NCBI GenBank assembly: GCA_036362985.1
Contig: JAYGXS010000007.1
Location: 4,345,834-4,409,833 of the forward strand
Direction: 5' to 3'
Length of the DNA: 64,000 bases
From: Ligula intestinalis
Taxonomy: Eukaryota > Platyhelminthes > Cestoda > Diphyllobothriidea > Diphyllobothriidae
Part shown: positions 22,041 through 34,225 of the stretch, piece by piece
How the letters are laid out: each line of letters opens with the position of its first letter
Numbering within the stretch: the stretch's first letter is position 1
Made by a program: the position numbers and the translations under genes
Notes under the pieces: generated by a model
What the model saw: the letters and a program-made list of their open reading frames with translations, nothing else
What the model was told of the DNA's origin: nothing
The model's database searches: none

Positions 22041-23125
22041 TCTGTTTACTTCACAAATTATAGCCTACATAAGTGGTCCTACATGAGCCGATAACTACCT
22101 GTAATTATCTGCGCAGTGTATCAAAATCTTCGAAAATAATTTTCAAAAAACAACAGTCCACTCCCTTTTAAATTTATCCAGGTCAGCTGAACGTTGCCGA
22201 TGGACGCAATGGGGACTGGAATGGCTTTTTCTGGCTATTTAGCTGTCATCAACCAGTGATACACCACCCCATGTTGTACACCACTCCACGCTCGCGAACG
22301 ACGCTCTAACTCAACGGTCACCGGCTTGTTTCCTTGTCTTTTAGATCGCTGACGAAGAAACGCGCACTAAGATGTTCACCTACCTACGGCGCTGCTCATA
22401 TGTCGAGCAGCAGGCCGAAACTTGCGAGAAATTGATGATCACTCGCTAATCGGCACTAAGTATGGTCGCAATACTGCTTACTGTGTAGCCTTTTCTCAAG
22501 TCCTCTACGTCACGATAGGATGCCGGCGTTTTAATGAACTTCGTTCTGACCGCTCACAAAACGTATATTCTGTATGAAATGACTTCTTATGTAGTATGCG
22601 TTTAAATCATTGATTTTGACTGCCTTCATAAACTCAAATATATATCATAAAAAATGTTTACAAAATTATTCTTTTTGATTTTGCCTGGTGGACCATCACG
22701 CCGTCTTAACATTTTATACCTAACAGAATTGTATATTTCAATTTTAGAAGAGTTTCAACATTTTTGAGTAACATTGAAACCTTCTGGCTGCTGCACTTGA
22801 ATTCAAGTTTTAAGATCTGTACCCTGTGTGCATTCTGTGCGTAAAAATGTACGTTTTTACGTAAGGTTTGAGAAAGAAGTCACATAGTTCTCATAAAATA
22901 TTGCAACAGATGTGGAACATGCTGTATACATTATAGGCAGTATTAATCAATTGGAGGATACAATGAATTATGAATGAGCACCTCACACTCGTATGAAATC
23001 TTATGATCAGAAACTTTTTAAACCTAAATTTACCCTTCCATGAAGTGTAAAATTTAAAAATAAGCGTAATTTACTAGCAAATGAGTACAAGAAAGATTGC
23101 TGTCGTATATCTGTTCGATAAAATA

Positions 23126-23887
23126 CAGAATGTCCCAGAAGTAAGTGACCCTTTTGATTTGCTAATAAAACAAAATCTATTAACGCTAGGATATTGAAAC
23201 TTGTTTTATTCGAAAGCAAACGCTTTCTAAAATTTAGTGCGATGAAAATCCAAGAGAAATTCAAGAAAGGCTGCTGCATTCTCTTCGTGTGACGGTGTGG
23301 TGCGGAATAACTGCTTGCAATGTGATTGGCCCATACTTTTTGAAAATAATGATGGCGCATCAGTAACAGTTAATGGTGAAAGATACCGAACTAGGATTAG
23401 CGAGTTTCTTATTCCTAAAATTGAGATACCTGGTCTACGTCATACTTGGTTTCAACAGGATGGAGCCACGGCCCATAGAGCAAGAGAAACGATTACATTG
23501 TTAAATAAGTGCTTTCCAAATCATTTGATTTCACGATTTGGTAACATTGCTTGACCCCATTCGATTTCTTCTTATAAGACTACCTGAAGACAAGGGTATA
23601 TGAAGCAAATCCAACAAATCTGCAAGAACTTAAAAACAAAATTTGTTCTGAAATAAGACAACTATCGCCTGATACACTAAGTAGCGTTATGGAAATGACA
23701 AAGAAACGAAACCTAAGTTGTCAAAACAACCATGGCCATAATTTAAAAGACATTTTATCCAAAACCTAATTTAATTTTTTTTTAAACTTAGGGTTTTTCT
23801 TTCGAATAAAATAAGTTTCAATACCCTAGCATTAATATTTTCGTTTTATTCGCAAATTAAAAGGTCAGTTACTTCTGGGATGCCTTG
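23126..23887 (+). mobile_element. Deleted mariner-like DNA transposon
   Basis: 762 bp flanked by TA on each side. Terminal inverted repeats of about 95 bp begin CAGAATGTCCCAGAAGTAAG on the left; the complement of the right end begins CAAGGCATCCCAGAAGTAAC. Both continue through TGACCTTTT, ATTTGC, AATAAAAC and TATTGAAACTT. TA target duplication and the transposase it contains fit the Tc1/mariner superfamily. Confidence 0.88.
23230..23770 (+). pseudogene. Mariner-like transposase fragment
   Basis: The main open stretch, 23297-23554, includes VNGERYRTRISEFLIPKIE and HTWFQQDGATAHRARETI. The aspartate in QQDGATAH is the second acidic residue of the DDE/D triad in this family. After a small deletion the frame shifts, and LTPFDFFL (third acidic residue) appears near 23560, followed by a stop and the C-terminal tail to about 23770. 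The first catalytic aspartate and the N-terminal DNA-binding domain are deleted; only NPREIQERLLHSL-like traces remain near 23245. The protein would be inactive. Confidence 0.85.
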
Positions 23888-24129
23888 TATATTTGAATTT
23901 ATAAAGGCAGTCAAAATCAATGATAAAAGTGCATAATACTTAGGTAGCCATTTTTTAATGTACATTCGTTTTCTAAGGGTTAAGAAAGAAGCTAGTTAAA
24001 AAGCCGGTATCATATCGTAACTGAAAACACTAGAAGATAAGCCATACGATGATCAGTATTAAGACTTTACTTAATGCCGATTAGCAATTGACTATCAATC
24101 TTTCACAAATGTCGGTAAGTTGCACTATA

Positions 24130-26470
24130 TGATAGCAGAAGGGGCTCGAGAGGGGGAAATTCCTGTAGCCGACCGGTCAGCTTTCTTCCGCAGACCCATG
24201 TCCTAGTTATAGGTAAGTCGACCGATTGAAAAGAGAAGCTTGTCGTTACGCTTGAACATTAACATAACATTTTGCCTATTGGAAAACAGCCTCGTAATCC
24301 AACTCAGGTAATACCTCTCACATGCGTGAGAACTCTGGCGATGGGCTTGTTAGTTTTGATGCGCTGCTGTTAACAGCATTTTTGCATCAAAAATAATCAC
24401 CATTTATATCAATTTCCCTGATAAGTAGCAATCCCAGGTCGATATCTGGTGTTCTGGGAATGCAGTCGATTTCACAGTACATGCTGACAATGTGGGCTGC
24501 ATCGTTTTTGAATTAACATTGACAATTTAGTTGGGATCGGTTATAGAATAAAGACATTATTACCGGTACTTGTTTCTAGTTGATACGCTTGTGTGCATAC
24601 CCGAACTAGGCAACCGCGATGATATCTCCAATTATGCGAGAGCCGACAGTGCTTAGCTCTGCAATAAGTCAACTGATGAACGCATACCAATGACTTGGGG
24701 ATTTTTAATATAGATTGGTTCCAAACATTCGCTCTGATTGTTTTCTTTTTCATTGTTGTTTCCTCTAAGGTCTTAGCTAAAGAGCCCAATCACAAGACAG
24801 CCGCGGCAAGCAAACTTAATTACTGATGGTGCACAGTTACAATTACCCAATGTAGTGATTGAGATTTACGGCATTTGATAGGGCACTATGTGCGCCAGAC
24901 CTCAGCCCTTTGCGACCTGGTAGCAATGTTGCTGCTGGTCCTCGACTGCTCATTCGCCAGACCCGGGAGCCTGTATATTGCAAAGCTGACCTTTGCTTAT
25001 GTCTGTTCCCCTATCCGCCACCTGTGGACGCGCTAGGCAACCAGCAGCTAGGCTAAAGGACAACTCGTCTTCCCAAAAGGACATAAAATGTTTCCATTTT
25101 TTGATTGGCCCAAAAGTAAAACGAATTAAACAGACATTTTGCGAGGTTCTACAGGGTACGAAGCGCAGTGGTTGTCAGTCGCATGTAGGAAATCAGCAAG
25201 CACTGACATTTATTGGCATGCATTAACTGGCATAGAGAAAAAGCTTGCCCAGCCATCTGCATGTAATGTGCTTGAAAATAAAGAACTCAATTCAAGATGG
25301 GAGCTTTTCAGACGCTAAACCAAAACCATGAAATTTGAGGCATTTAGGCGTCTCCACTGACCCTTCAGTCTTCGCAATCTCATATGAATATCCCCACAAG
25401 AAAGAAATAAGCTCGCTTACTGGTTACGACATTCAGAATGATGTAGTGGATGATCTCATGCAGCCAGCGAGATTCTGTTGAGTTAAAAGTCAACGCCAAT
25501 TATCTTGGTGGCAGTTCATTCGTTGGAACTTTACTGCGTATCAGAAATCTTTTTCGTTAAATTTAAGCCCGTTGCGGATTTTTTTCGTTATTTTTCGGTT
25601 TGAAACGCTTTTGTCTCTCGGTAAAATACTGGGCTGCCTTGGACTCAAGGTATTGTTCACCATGCATGGCCCAATAACTTTACGCTACCTACATCGCACT
25701 ATGCGAGCTGCAGCGATAGCGTCGGCAGTCGCTTCTACCGCAACTGTGGCCCTAGACTACGCGGCATTATCACGTTCTCTCTCACATCGACCTAAAAGCA
25801 GACTGCTGACGACCGTGACGGGTTCCTATTTTTCTCCCCTTACTGCCAGACGCGGCAAGCAGCGAGGACGTATCATGGTCGCATCGCCGGTTCTTTGAAA
25901 TGTTCTTGTGACTTTTCAGTCTCCCCTTCGTGTGTCCTTTGGATAGAGAAATTAACCACGATGGGACCCCTGGCTTGCCGTTAACACTCAAAGTCGCATG
26001 CCGGACCTAGCTTTCACACACTTTTCTCGCACGAGCGACAGCTTTTCTCATAAAAAAACACAACTGGCATTCCATTTCTTTAATTTTGTGCCATGCCTAA
26101 GGAGTTTTTTTTTCACTGTCCACCCTCTTTGCTCATAAATATCTGCTGGCTCGTGTCAAATGACTTGGAACAGGCAAGTTATCGTTTATAATTATGTGAA
26201 CGACTTTCTTTGAAATGTTCGGCTGTGCGGATGCATACCTTAACTACTGTATTTTATTGGTATTTAACATACGCCTGATAATAACGGTTGTTTTGGTGAT
26301 CAATCCGAAGAATGAAACTAAAAAAATCCTTCATTCGGCGTTTTTGAATCCTTCTTCTGATCTTAATTTTCATCAAACTGTTGCCGCTCAAGGGGGGATG
26401 CACCAAATAACGTATTGTGATTTCAATCCACAAATATTTTTTTATCTGCAGATACTCCTTATGTTATACT
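24130..26470. other. No gene recognised; local GC-rich patches
   Basis: Patches around 24890-25060 and 25660-25990 are GC-richer and hold ORFs of 65-108 codons (for example 25572-25898 plus), but none shows a domain I know. The rest is AT-rich spacer. Exons of a host gene cannot be excluded from sequence alone. Confidence 0.35.
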
Positions 26471-26474
26471 TGAA

Positions 26475-26530
26475 AATTCGATTCGGCATACATATGTTTT
26501 CGGCAATTCACCATCATCAGGTCAGTGCAA
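26475..26530 (-). ncRNA. Hammerhead ribozyme motif, type 2, isolated
   Basis: The minus strand reads CCTGATGATGGTGAATTGCC and then GAAAACATATGTATGCCGAA. Core CUGAUGA and GAAA are intact, stem II is GGU/GCC around GAAUU, and stem III is a weak ACAUAUGU. No PLE coding was recognised beside it, so it is a solo terminal repeat or part of a short unit. Confidence 0.65.
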
Positions 26531-26814
26531 CTGCAGAGATAAAAGAAAACCACACAGTTATACAATATTTATAAGTCTCCTTTGATAACAACTCATGATT
26601 TCACGCTGGCCGCAAGGCGAAATCGGTGAATGCTATTTACCCACTTTCACACCCAATTTTCTCCTAGCTGAATTACTAAACATGAACATACTAGCACTAC
26701 TCTCATTGTCTATGTGGCTGGCCTCCCCAACTAGGCCGAAAGCTCCGACTTATACAAGTGCAGTCCCTATGATACTACAGTTTTTTCTAAAAATTACAAA
26801 AAGGCTCAAAAGTC

Positions 26815-27735
26815 GTGCAAAATGCCGTCATTTTCGAAAGACTGATTCTCACTCACTAAACGGCATTGGGTAAGGTTGTAATACAGGGCATCGTGTAGCC
26901 TATTCTTACATCACTTCAGTCACAATATGATGCCGGCTTTTAAGGAGTTTCCTTTCGACTGCTAACGAGTAGCATACACTGAAAAAATGGCTGCATAAGT
27001 AGCATGCATTTTTATTTTTTATTTGGACAGTCTCAAGAAATTCAATTATATTTTATATTTATAATTGATAGATATGTTTTTTATTTATTTTATTTTATTG
27101 TTTGGTAGAAAATTACACCTTTTCAACTGTTATCTTAAAGACAGGCTGTCTTTTGGTTTTAAAAAATTTCCTAGATTACCGAATAATTTTGTAATCTACC
27201 GAATGCTACTTCTGAATTAGGGGTTTACAAACGGCATGCTGAGTACACCCTGCTTAAGGGAAAGTACGTTATCACCAATGGTTTGCCAACTTTTGCTGCA
27301 TATATTATAGGCAGCATAAATAAATGGACAGATAGAGTTTTCTACGAAAGAACACCTCATAATTGTAAAAAAATCTCATAAGTAAATTTTTTTTCTAAAA
27401 CTACAATAAACCCTTCTCTTAAGCGCAAAATTTAAAGAAGACGTTATTTTTCTACAAAACAAGAACAAGAATGAATTATTTTGATATGTTTTCCATAAAC
27501 TACATTTTAATTGATAAAAACAGTCATCATCACCGACAAAATGCATATTACCTCAGTAAGTATGTTTTACAGATCATGCTTTTTTAGAGCTCAGAACAAA
27601 ACTCGTTAGAAAGCCGGCATCATCCCGTGCCTGAAGTGAATTGAGAATGGGCTACAGCATAATCAGTATTACAACATAACTCAATGCCAATTAGCAGTTG
27701 CATATCAACCTTTCGCAAATGTCAGCATGCTGTAC
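26815..27735. mobile_element. Long-inverted-repeat element D, copy 2
   Basis: The left arm has TCACTAAACGGCATTGGGTAAG, TTGTAATACAGGGCAT and GATGCCGGCTTTTAA. The right arm has the complements AAAGCCGGCATCATCCCG, CAGTATTACAACATAACTCAATGCCAATTAGC and TTTCGCAAATGTCAGC. The central part is very AT-rich. The copy is about 920 bp with no insertion. Confidence 0.75.
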
Positions 27736-28224
27736 GAATTCGGTGCCGCACTCTGTCTGCTGGCGATATTGATTGGGTATCAACACGAATAACTCTAATT
27801 CCCTTCTCTACACTTCTTGGTTAAAAAGGTAAATTTAACGCGCCGTTTTCAAAACTCCTCATGCACTATAATTGTGTAAATACAGTAAATCAGTCTTTGT
27901 GTTTTTGGTAAAACGAGAATGCGCGTTAGCTAGAGTTGCGAAAGCCCGCGCTGCAAAAAGCCGTTTCGTCGGACAGGGCCGGGGGCATCCACGGAGTCCG
28001 AATCCACGCAGACGGAATCAGGCAGGCTGGCCTCTGTTGTTTTCAAAAAATGTGAAGTCCTAAATACAAAAAGGTTGAAGAAGGCCGTTAGGAAACTTTT
28101 GTGTTGAATACGCCCATATATAAGTCTGTGTAAGGCCAGTACTACTAAAGTTAATGCAGAATTCCTACGTTGAAGTTTGTTTTTGGGATAAAATGCAAAT
28201 TAATTTGATAAATTTTCGAGTCTG

Positions 28225-28370
28225 TTGCCCCAGTTGGTCTTCGGACTAACAGGCAGTGTGCAATGAACAACCAATATTTCAGACGTATGGAAAAATTAAT
28301 AGTTGTACGGGGTGAGACCTGATTTGTAGATACAGCATCAATCAGTCTGTGACGTGCAGTCTTGAAGGAA
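28225..28370 (+). repeat. Dispersed repeat E, copy 1 (matches 62515-62665)
   Basis: Shared words are TCTTCGGACTAACAGG, TGTGCAA, GGGGTGAGACCTGATT and CAGTCTGTG with similar spacing. The orientation is the same. No coding content was recognised. Confidence 0.65.
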
Positions 28371-28424
28371 CGGTGGAAGATGAGAAGGCGGGGAAGACGA
28401 CGCAAAGCCAACACGCAAAATCGC

Positions 28425-28560
28425 AACTTTAAGTTTGCTGATCGACAAAGGCAGTATTCACTTCAACAAAGGACAGCCACCCCAGCAGTCCAAAACGTCA
28501 GCAAATCTAGAAATTTATTCTTTCGAGCCGAAAATGAATTCTTCGTGGTTTTCCGCACGT
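28425..28560 (+). repeat. Third copy of the fold-back arm seen at 3822-3950
   Basis: Contains GCAACTTTAAGTTTGCTGATCGA, AAAGGCAGTATTCACTTC and AACGTCAGCAAATCTA, which parallel the right arm at 3822-3950. Only one arm is present, so this is a solo copy. Confidence 0.6.
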
Positions 28561-28639
28561 TCGAAATGTTACTTGTACATTGCGCATTGCCTGTTTGTCC
28601 GAAGATGAGCTGGAGCACCAGACTCGAAAATTAACCAAT

Positions 28640-30120
28640 TAAAATTCCGTTATATTCCAAAAAACAACTTCTTCAAACTAAAATTTCTTGGGATGCGTGT
28701 TTTTCAATTTATACGAAAGAATGCCTAGTATTTACAAGCATTATTATCGTATATAAAAGCCTTCAGGAAAAAAGCACTTCACACTTTTCGCATTATTTAT
28801 CGCAAATTTTGATACGGCACTTTATTTTTTCAGGGAAGCAATTGCACTTTAAACTGACAGTTTGCATCTGTTTCTTTCATGTAAACGACATGTACTTTAA
28901 AAACGCACCGAGAAAAACCATTTTCCCAAACACCTGGTCATAACCGTAAAACCATTGCTTATGTTAGTACGGCTTCAATCAATGGACTTTCTATGTCAGC
29001 TGCTTAATGGCTCCGAGAAAACTAAAGGGCTGGTTAGATGAAGATTCAAACGGACGCTTAATGAGAATTTTTTTTAGCGTTCCTAAAAGCAAATGCGACC
29101 TCGCCTACTGCAGGCGAATTTTGAAACGATTTTTAAAATTTTCGTAGATCAGTAAAATGAAATGGACTGTTTACCAGCAAGAAGACGGCACCTATGAGGA
29201 GGGTTTTCACGCGGACATCTAAATCTTCGGGGACTGAAAGTAGGGGGAAAATTTTAGACGATATGAGTGTCTGCAGGATGTTGGAGATATATCAAAAAGT
29301 ATTCATCAACAATAGAAATGCTCTTCCTCAAATAGGACCATAATGGCAATCATTTAAAAAATCATTTGTAACACAGAAAAAGCACGGTCGATTTCATTTA
29401 AGTTAAGATTTAATAACGAGAGCAGAAAATGGATTCAAAAGTGGAACCGTTTCCTTTTCTACGTTCATGTTGAGTCCTACTGTTATGGCGACTTCTGAAA
29501 TTAGCCCATTAACACACAATTATTATATTAGCGTAAATGATAAGTAAATAATTAACACAGGGGTTTAAGAGGAACGTTATATCAGTCAGAAATCTACCAT
29601 CGCTCAATGTTGAAATAATTTTGACAGCAATTTATATCTGAGAAATAGCCTTGATACTATCTTGGCTTCGTGGACAAAATATATGTGAAACCCATTTGAC
29701 TAAATTAACTCCCACACTTTAACGCAGCCACCACTCCGAGGTCATAAAAGTCTACCGGAAGAAGAAACACTACTGATATAATCACAAGTTAAATCAGGTC
29801 ATTCCAAACTATTCAAAAAAGCATGATTAAAGCGGTGGCGAGCATGGCATAAACTCATATTTGCCCAACTATCAATAATGATGAAATTATTCAAGTTTCA
29901 TCTTAATACCAAGGGTGGAAACGGATATGAGACTAAGAGTTAACTTTGCTGTATACGCTTTCTAATCCTACGTTCACTGTAGCTTCCAAAATTAGCAAAT
30001 TTCCTCCCTCTTGTCTTTGCCGGCTATACTGTCTGCCTAAGGCTGCTAGCCATTGTACGACTGCTGTCAGAGCCCGAGAATGAGACCCAAACAAGGGCTG
30101 AAGGAGCGAGTACCTGTGGA
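28640..30120. other. No gene recognised
   Basis: Mostly AT-rich. Around 29450-29510 and 29960-30010 two passages share CCTACTGTTATGG/CCTACGTTCACTG-type words and may be old copies of one repeat. No ORF with a recognisable domain. Confidence 0.35.
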
Positions 30121-30154
30121 CTTTAAGAAGAATAAGACTCGATAGCTGGAACAA

Positions 30155-30220
30155 TACGTTTATTTGCCTGACATTTCGACATCCGTCGCGGATTCATCAT
30201 CAGAGATATGAGTAGGAAAC
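30155..30220 (-). ncRNA. Hammerhead ribozyme motif, type 1 (PLE 3' terminal repeat)
   Basis: The minus strand has intact CTGATGA (complement of 30197-30203). Stem II is AATCCG/CGGAT with loop CGA, followed by GAAATGTC (complement of 30170-30177) and AGGCAAATAAACG. GAA-AUGU-C nearly preserves the self-complementary ACGU stem III. It sits just downstream of the PLE endonuclease on the same strand. Confidence 0.72.
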
Positions 30221-30229
30221 CGTAACAGA

Positions 30230-31445
30230 AACGGGTAATGCATGCACAGAAGTTTGCAGTTTTTATTGGATACAGTCATTACTGCCTCCTGGTGCGTGGA
30301 CTGCTTGTTGGATGGCATGCGACCTCTGACGGGCGGTGGGCTCGGGCGTGATGATTGCTTGGCCGTCTGCCTCGCCGGTTTTGACGTAAGATGAGGCGGT
30401 TGCCTGCCTGTTCCGAAAGTGACGACTTGCTTTGGCCAAATTAAGTCTCAGCATTGAATACGCACAGGGCAAGTCGTTGCACTTGTTTATGGATTGGGGG
30501 CCCATGAACCATGACTCAAGTAGTTCTCGGCTCACCCGATTGTCATTTATTGCAAGGATCTCCGCCTCATCAAATTCGAATGTGTGGCCGCGTCTCGTCG
30601 AATGAGCCACAACCTGAGAATTGGCAGCATTGTGTCGCACTGCTGCCGCGTGTTCGGCACTTCGTGTCTTGAGAAGTCTGACAACTTCTACGACATAGTT
30701 GCTTTGACCGCAATTGCACCAGATCCTTACACGACCCCCAGTTGTTTTTTTGCCGTGGCAGTGGGTCTTTCGGCTTCATTATCCGACGCCTTATGGTTGC
30801 TTTCGGCCTTTGGGCGACTCCAATTCCAATTGATGTGAGAAGGCGACTGACAGCCTCCGAGACGTTTTTGATTAACGGGATCGCTCGCCAAATGTTGGGG
30901 TCCGTGTGACTTTATTAGCCGTCTTGTTTGTGCAAGCACCGGTTGACGAAGTTGCACGGGTAGCCATTTTCTCTGAACATCTGTCGGAGGTATTCTACCT
31001 CGGCAACTTTGTCTTCTTCTTCGCTGTACTGCGTCTCAACACGCCGATAGAGCGTCTTTAAGCAACTTTGTTTGTGACTGATTGGGTAGTTGCTGTTGTA
31101 ATTCAGTACTTGCACCGTGTTTGTCGCTTTCCTGAATAATTTAGTCTTAAGACCACCACAATCTTTGCGACAGACGAGGACATCAGGAAAGGCCAGCTAA
31201 ATGTTCTCTTCCTCCATCGTAAATTGGATGTGCGGGAAGACGCTCTTGAGACGTTCCTTCAACGTGAGCACCTGATCCCGTTCGATGACGACGAAGGTGT
31301 CATCCACATACCGCGCCCAGAATTTCGGTCTGTGGTGTTGGAAAACCAGCGACTCAAGCCATTGGAGGACCACCTTGGCTATGAGTTCCAAAATCGGTGA
31401 ACCCATCGGTGTCCCCTTCACCTGTTCATAGATCGTTCGGTCAAT
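30230..31445 (-). pseudogene. PLE: RT catalytic core to GIY-YIG endonuclease
   Basis: The minus strand gives, in order, IYEQVKGTPMGSPI (RT motif B region, about 31430) and FWARYVDDTFVVI (catalytic YVDD intact, about 31310). IQFTMEEE follows, then a short out-of-frame stretch, then VLNYNSNYPISHKQSC and RQMFRENGYPCNFV (31115-30915). After more frame changes come a GIY-YIG domain with NYVVEVVRLLKTR in place of NYVGETGRLL-type sequence, and HTFEFDEAEILAINDNRVSR (30640-30263). At least three frameshifts are needed. Upstream coding is cut near 31440 by SINE-related sequence. Confidence 0.87.
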
Positions 31446-31494
31446 TGCTTCCTGGGTCTCGCATGTTTGCTTGTATTGGCAACCTGTGGACGTT

Positions 31495-31645
31495 TCTGTG
31501 AACTTGAGTCGCGTTAGACTCTGATGGAGTTCGAGCCTCGGATGGTGCACCACTTGGAGTTAACGGGTATGACTGGCTGATGACGGCTAATAGCCCAAAA
31601 ATTGCCATTCCAGTGTTCCTGGTCTCTACCAGCAATAGTATCTGC
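31495..31645 (+). repeat. tRNA-derived SINE, partial
   Basis: Contains a B-box-like GGAGTTCGAGCCTCGG near 31525-31540. The family 3' part follows: GGGTATGACTGGCTGATGAC, GGCTAATAGCCCAAAAATTG and CCATTCCAG. The same body occurs at 35880-36050 and 46525-46680 (plus) and in part at 35070-35155 (minus). The A-box region is unclear. Confidence 0.6.
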
Positions 31646-32639
31646 TTACCTATTATAACAGGGTATACAGTTAGTTGCCCGCTTTCTTCGACAAATTAGG
31701 TGAGTAGAATTTCTATGGACTTAGACATTTGTCACTGTTAGGTTTTAAAACAGTTCCAGGGGTAAATTTTGTCTGAAAAGTAACACCTTAGATTTCGTTG
31801 TATTATTGACAAACTATATGATAAAAAAGTTTTATTTTGAAATAAGCACCCTTAAATCTAACTCACAGATCACACTTTATACGCTGAACATAGTTCATCA
31901 TTGAATAGTGTCCATAATAAGTACCATAAACACCAAGCTACGAGTAATGCACGCACTTCTGAAGCCTGAATTGTTTAAATGTTCCGCTTTAAACGCAAAA
32001 ACATCCTTCATTACGTTTATATGTTATATATTATGGCAGGAAATATCATCGACCTTATGCTACCATCATCAGAAGCAAAAGCTGAAACGGGTAATTTATA
32101 GGTAGGGCGTTGCAGTATTAAAAGGACACAGTTACTATGCTATACCAGACCTTTTACTACTAACAATTTCTTCTACTGAGGAGAATTATCCAATCGTGTG
32201 CTACTAGTTTTCTGGCCAACATGCAGGTCATGGATGTGAGTATTCTTCAGCCATGTGACCTCCTGGAAACGCCCAAATCCTGCAGCTCTTGAACTTCTGT
32301 CTCTGGACGTAATTCGCATTTGACGGAACAATCTGCGAACACACGAAGGAAACACCAATTGGTTTATCGATTTGGGAATTCATGCTATGCATCAGGGTTT
32401 ACCAGCCCCAATCAATAAGCAAGCGCAATGACCTGTGCTGCGACTCAGTTTTGGTTTCGTTTCGTTTGGTCTTTTTCCTACCCCTACAGAAACTCCTGCA
32501 GTCATCTAAAAGATACTTTGCATCGGAGGAAACGGCAATAACCTAGGAGAAGCAGGCTACAAATAGCAAATCCGCTTACACGAGCACAGACGAGCGGCCC
32601 GGAGACTGGACCAAACTCGTAACTGACAGCACACATCGC

Positions 32640-32900
32640 ACAGAATGGCCATGACTTCGATCTTCAAGGGGCGGAAATCATAGTGCGAGGAATCTCAAAA
32701 GCCGAAAAGCTGAAGCTGAGGCATAGTACTCAGATGCCAACTCAGTCAACAGGCATCTATATTTGCCAGCGGCCTACAAAGTCTTGCACCATTATGTGGG
32801 AAAAGACGGAACAAAGCCAAGAAAACGTAAAATGGCAAGCGAAGAGGCTCAGTTTTTCCACAGGAATTCGTCACTCGGAGAGTGTATAGGCGAACGCGTC
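32640..32900 (+). pseudogene. PLE GIY-YIG endonuclease fragment (VVYxI-type)
   Basis: The plus strand reads NGHDFDLQGAEI and VRGISKAEKLKL. A frame change then gives WYSDANSVNRHLYLPAAYKVL and VGKDGTKPRKRKMASE. This closely parallels the endonuclease C-half at 40454-40909 (GHGFDLQG, GRGTSKAERL, WYSDANSVNRHLGLPAAYKVL). The GIY and YIG tyrosines are missing. An HHR motif lies about 200 bp downstream on the same strand. Confidence 0.8.
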
Positions 32901-33084
32901 TTTCACGCCAGCGCTAGGGGACCAGACGGTTGATCGATCAGCACGCCACATACCAGCATGGGTGACGATAATTCCAGATCAGCATGCCGGCATCAAGCAA
33001 GTAGCGCAGACGTAGGCAGTAGCATACTGACTGTATCCTGTAAAGACTGCTACTCCCCTTTGTATATGAAGTATCAGTTTCTGC

Positions 33085-33140
33085 TATTGTCACTGATGCT
33101 GGATCCGCGGCGGATTTCAAAATGTCAGGTAAATACAATG
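33085..33140 (+). ncRNA. Hammerhead-like motif, type 1, mutated core
   Basis: CTGATGC at 33093-33099 has A9 changed to C. The hairpin GATCCG/CGGATTTC with loop CGG follows, then CAAAATGTCAGG in place of GAAACGUCAGG. Two core changes make cleavage unlikely. Its position downstream of the endonuclease fragment fits a 3' terminal repeat. Confidence 0.6.
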
Positions 33141-33423
33141 CTTGTCCTGGTGGTCATGCCTTCTCCTTTTCAGTTACATCCTGAAGCTTGTATTTTCGCT
33201 TGTGTTGCGTCCTTCATGTCCAAACGAAGGGAGACGTTCGGTAAACATCCATTGGGCCATACAAGATATACCTTTTCTATCCTGACGTTCAAAATAAAGC
33301 CGACTAAGGTTACAGTGTCAGCATGGCTTTTCAGAATTTTATTAAAATGGAACAACGTACCGTCTCAATCAAAATTTTTGAAAAGTAATGGAGGCATTTG
33401 GAAGATCAACTCAATTCAATTAG

Positions 33424-33475
33424 TTTCTGGCACACATTTTTTTCAGCAACTCTTCATCAGGCCATACATTTGCAA
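33424..33475 (-). ncRNA. Hammerhead ribozyme motif, type 2
   Basis: The minus strand has CTGATGA intact, stem II AG-AGUUG-CU and the GAAA box. Stem I pairs GGC just before the core with GCC after the cleavage position, extended by A-U pairs. Stem III has decayed (AAAAAATGTGT). Confidence 0.65.
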
Positions 33476-34177
33476 GAAAAATGAAAGCTGTACAAACAAT
33501 TAAAGCTTGAGCATATATAAAAATAAATAAATGTCTGACAGGTGCGCTTATCGGCCACTGCGGACTTTGTCAGTGAAGGAGTAGCTGCACATGGATTTGG
33601 CCTTCAACGGGAGTCGGTTTTTACTTCCCAATAATAGGAGGGGAGAGTTCGTGAATAACACGCGTACGTTCGCCGCGGGGGAAGTGTTTGTGATCACGGT
33701 GTTTAGGGTTCGTTTTACCAGCTCGTTTGTTGCATCTCCTAAGAAAGGCAGTTTAATGAATACTTCTTTCTTTTCTGCGGTTTAGGTAGCAGGCTTCTTC
33801 GGGCGTTCACCAATATTTCTGAGAATGGACCGTTTTTCGGTATCCACCCCGTTTAGGACAATCCATCAACTTTCACAGTTTTGTTCCCCCAAATATAAAA
33901 CAAAATTAAGTCCAGGGATTAGCAGCTGGAGTACGGCGGATCTGCTCTCCGGAAGCTGTCGAAGCAGAACTCCAACAGCTGCAGAACATGCTTCTTTAAA
34001 ACGGGTAGCCAGAAAAGTTAATACTCAGGAATATTGGCGAACGCACCAAAAAGCCTGCTTCCTTAACCGCAGAAAACATAGACGCTATTATAAAACACTT
34101 ATGTCCGACAGTTATTGATTTTCCTACATGTTCAAACGTTCATTGTTTTGTACAGCTTTCATTTACCTGTAAATTTT

Positions 34178-34225
34178 TGGCCTGGTGAAGAGTTGCTGAA
34201 AACATATGTTTGCCAGAAACTCAAT
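34178..34225 (+). ncRNA. Hammerhead ribozyme motif, type 2, complete fold with one core change
   Basis: All three stems can be drawn. Stem I is TTTTTGGC against GCCAGAAA (8 pairs, one G-U), stem II is AG/CU, and stem III is AAC-ATAT-GTT followed by U. The core reads CTGGTGA (34192-34198) instead of CTGATGA, a change expected to impair catalysis. Confidence 0.7.

Larger units (their letters stand above)
22395..24125. mobile_element. Long-inverted-repeat element D, copy 1, carrying a mariner insertion
   Basis: Left-arm landmarks are CGCTAATCGGCA, GGATGCCGGCGTTTTAA, TTGATTTTGACTGCC and AAACTCAAATATAT. They recur in inverted order on the right as AATTTATAAAGGCAGTCAAAATCAATG, AAAAAGCCGGTATCAT, TGCCGATTAGCA and TTTCACAAATGTCGG. 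The same arms appear at 26815-27735, 57600-58530 and 62810-63560. No transposase of its own is visible. Without the 762-bp mariner the element is about 970 bp, nearly a full palindrome. Confidence 0.78.

Noticed and set aside
22325..22365. Hammerhead-like CTGACGAAGAAACGC
   Set aside because: The two boxes would overlap with no room for stem II.
25572..25898. 108-codon plus-strand ORF with a hydrophobic start and alanine-rich centre
   Set aside because: Considered as a secreted or membrane protein exon. No domain, no second exon and no conserved motif could be pointed to.
32040..32095. Hammerhead motif on the minus strand (CTTCTGATGATGGTAGC)
   Set aside because: CTGATGA is present, but no GAAA box follows at a suitable distance.
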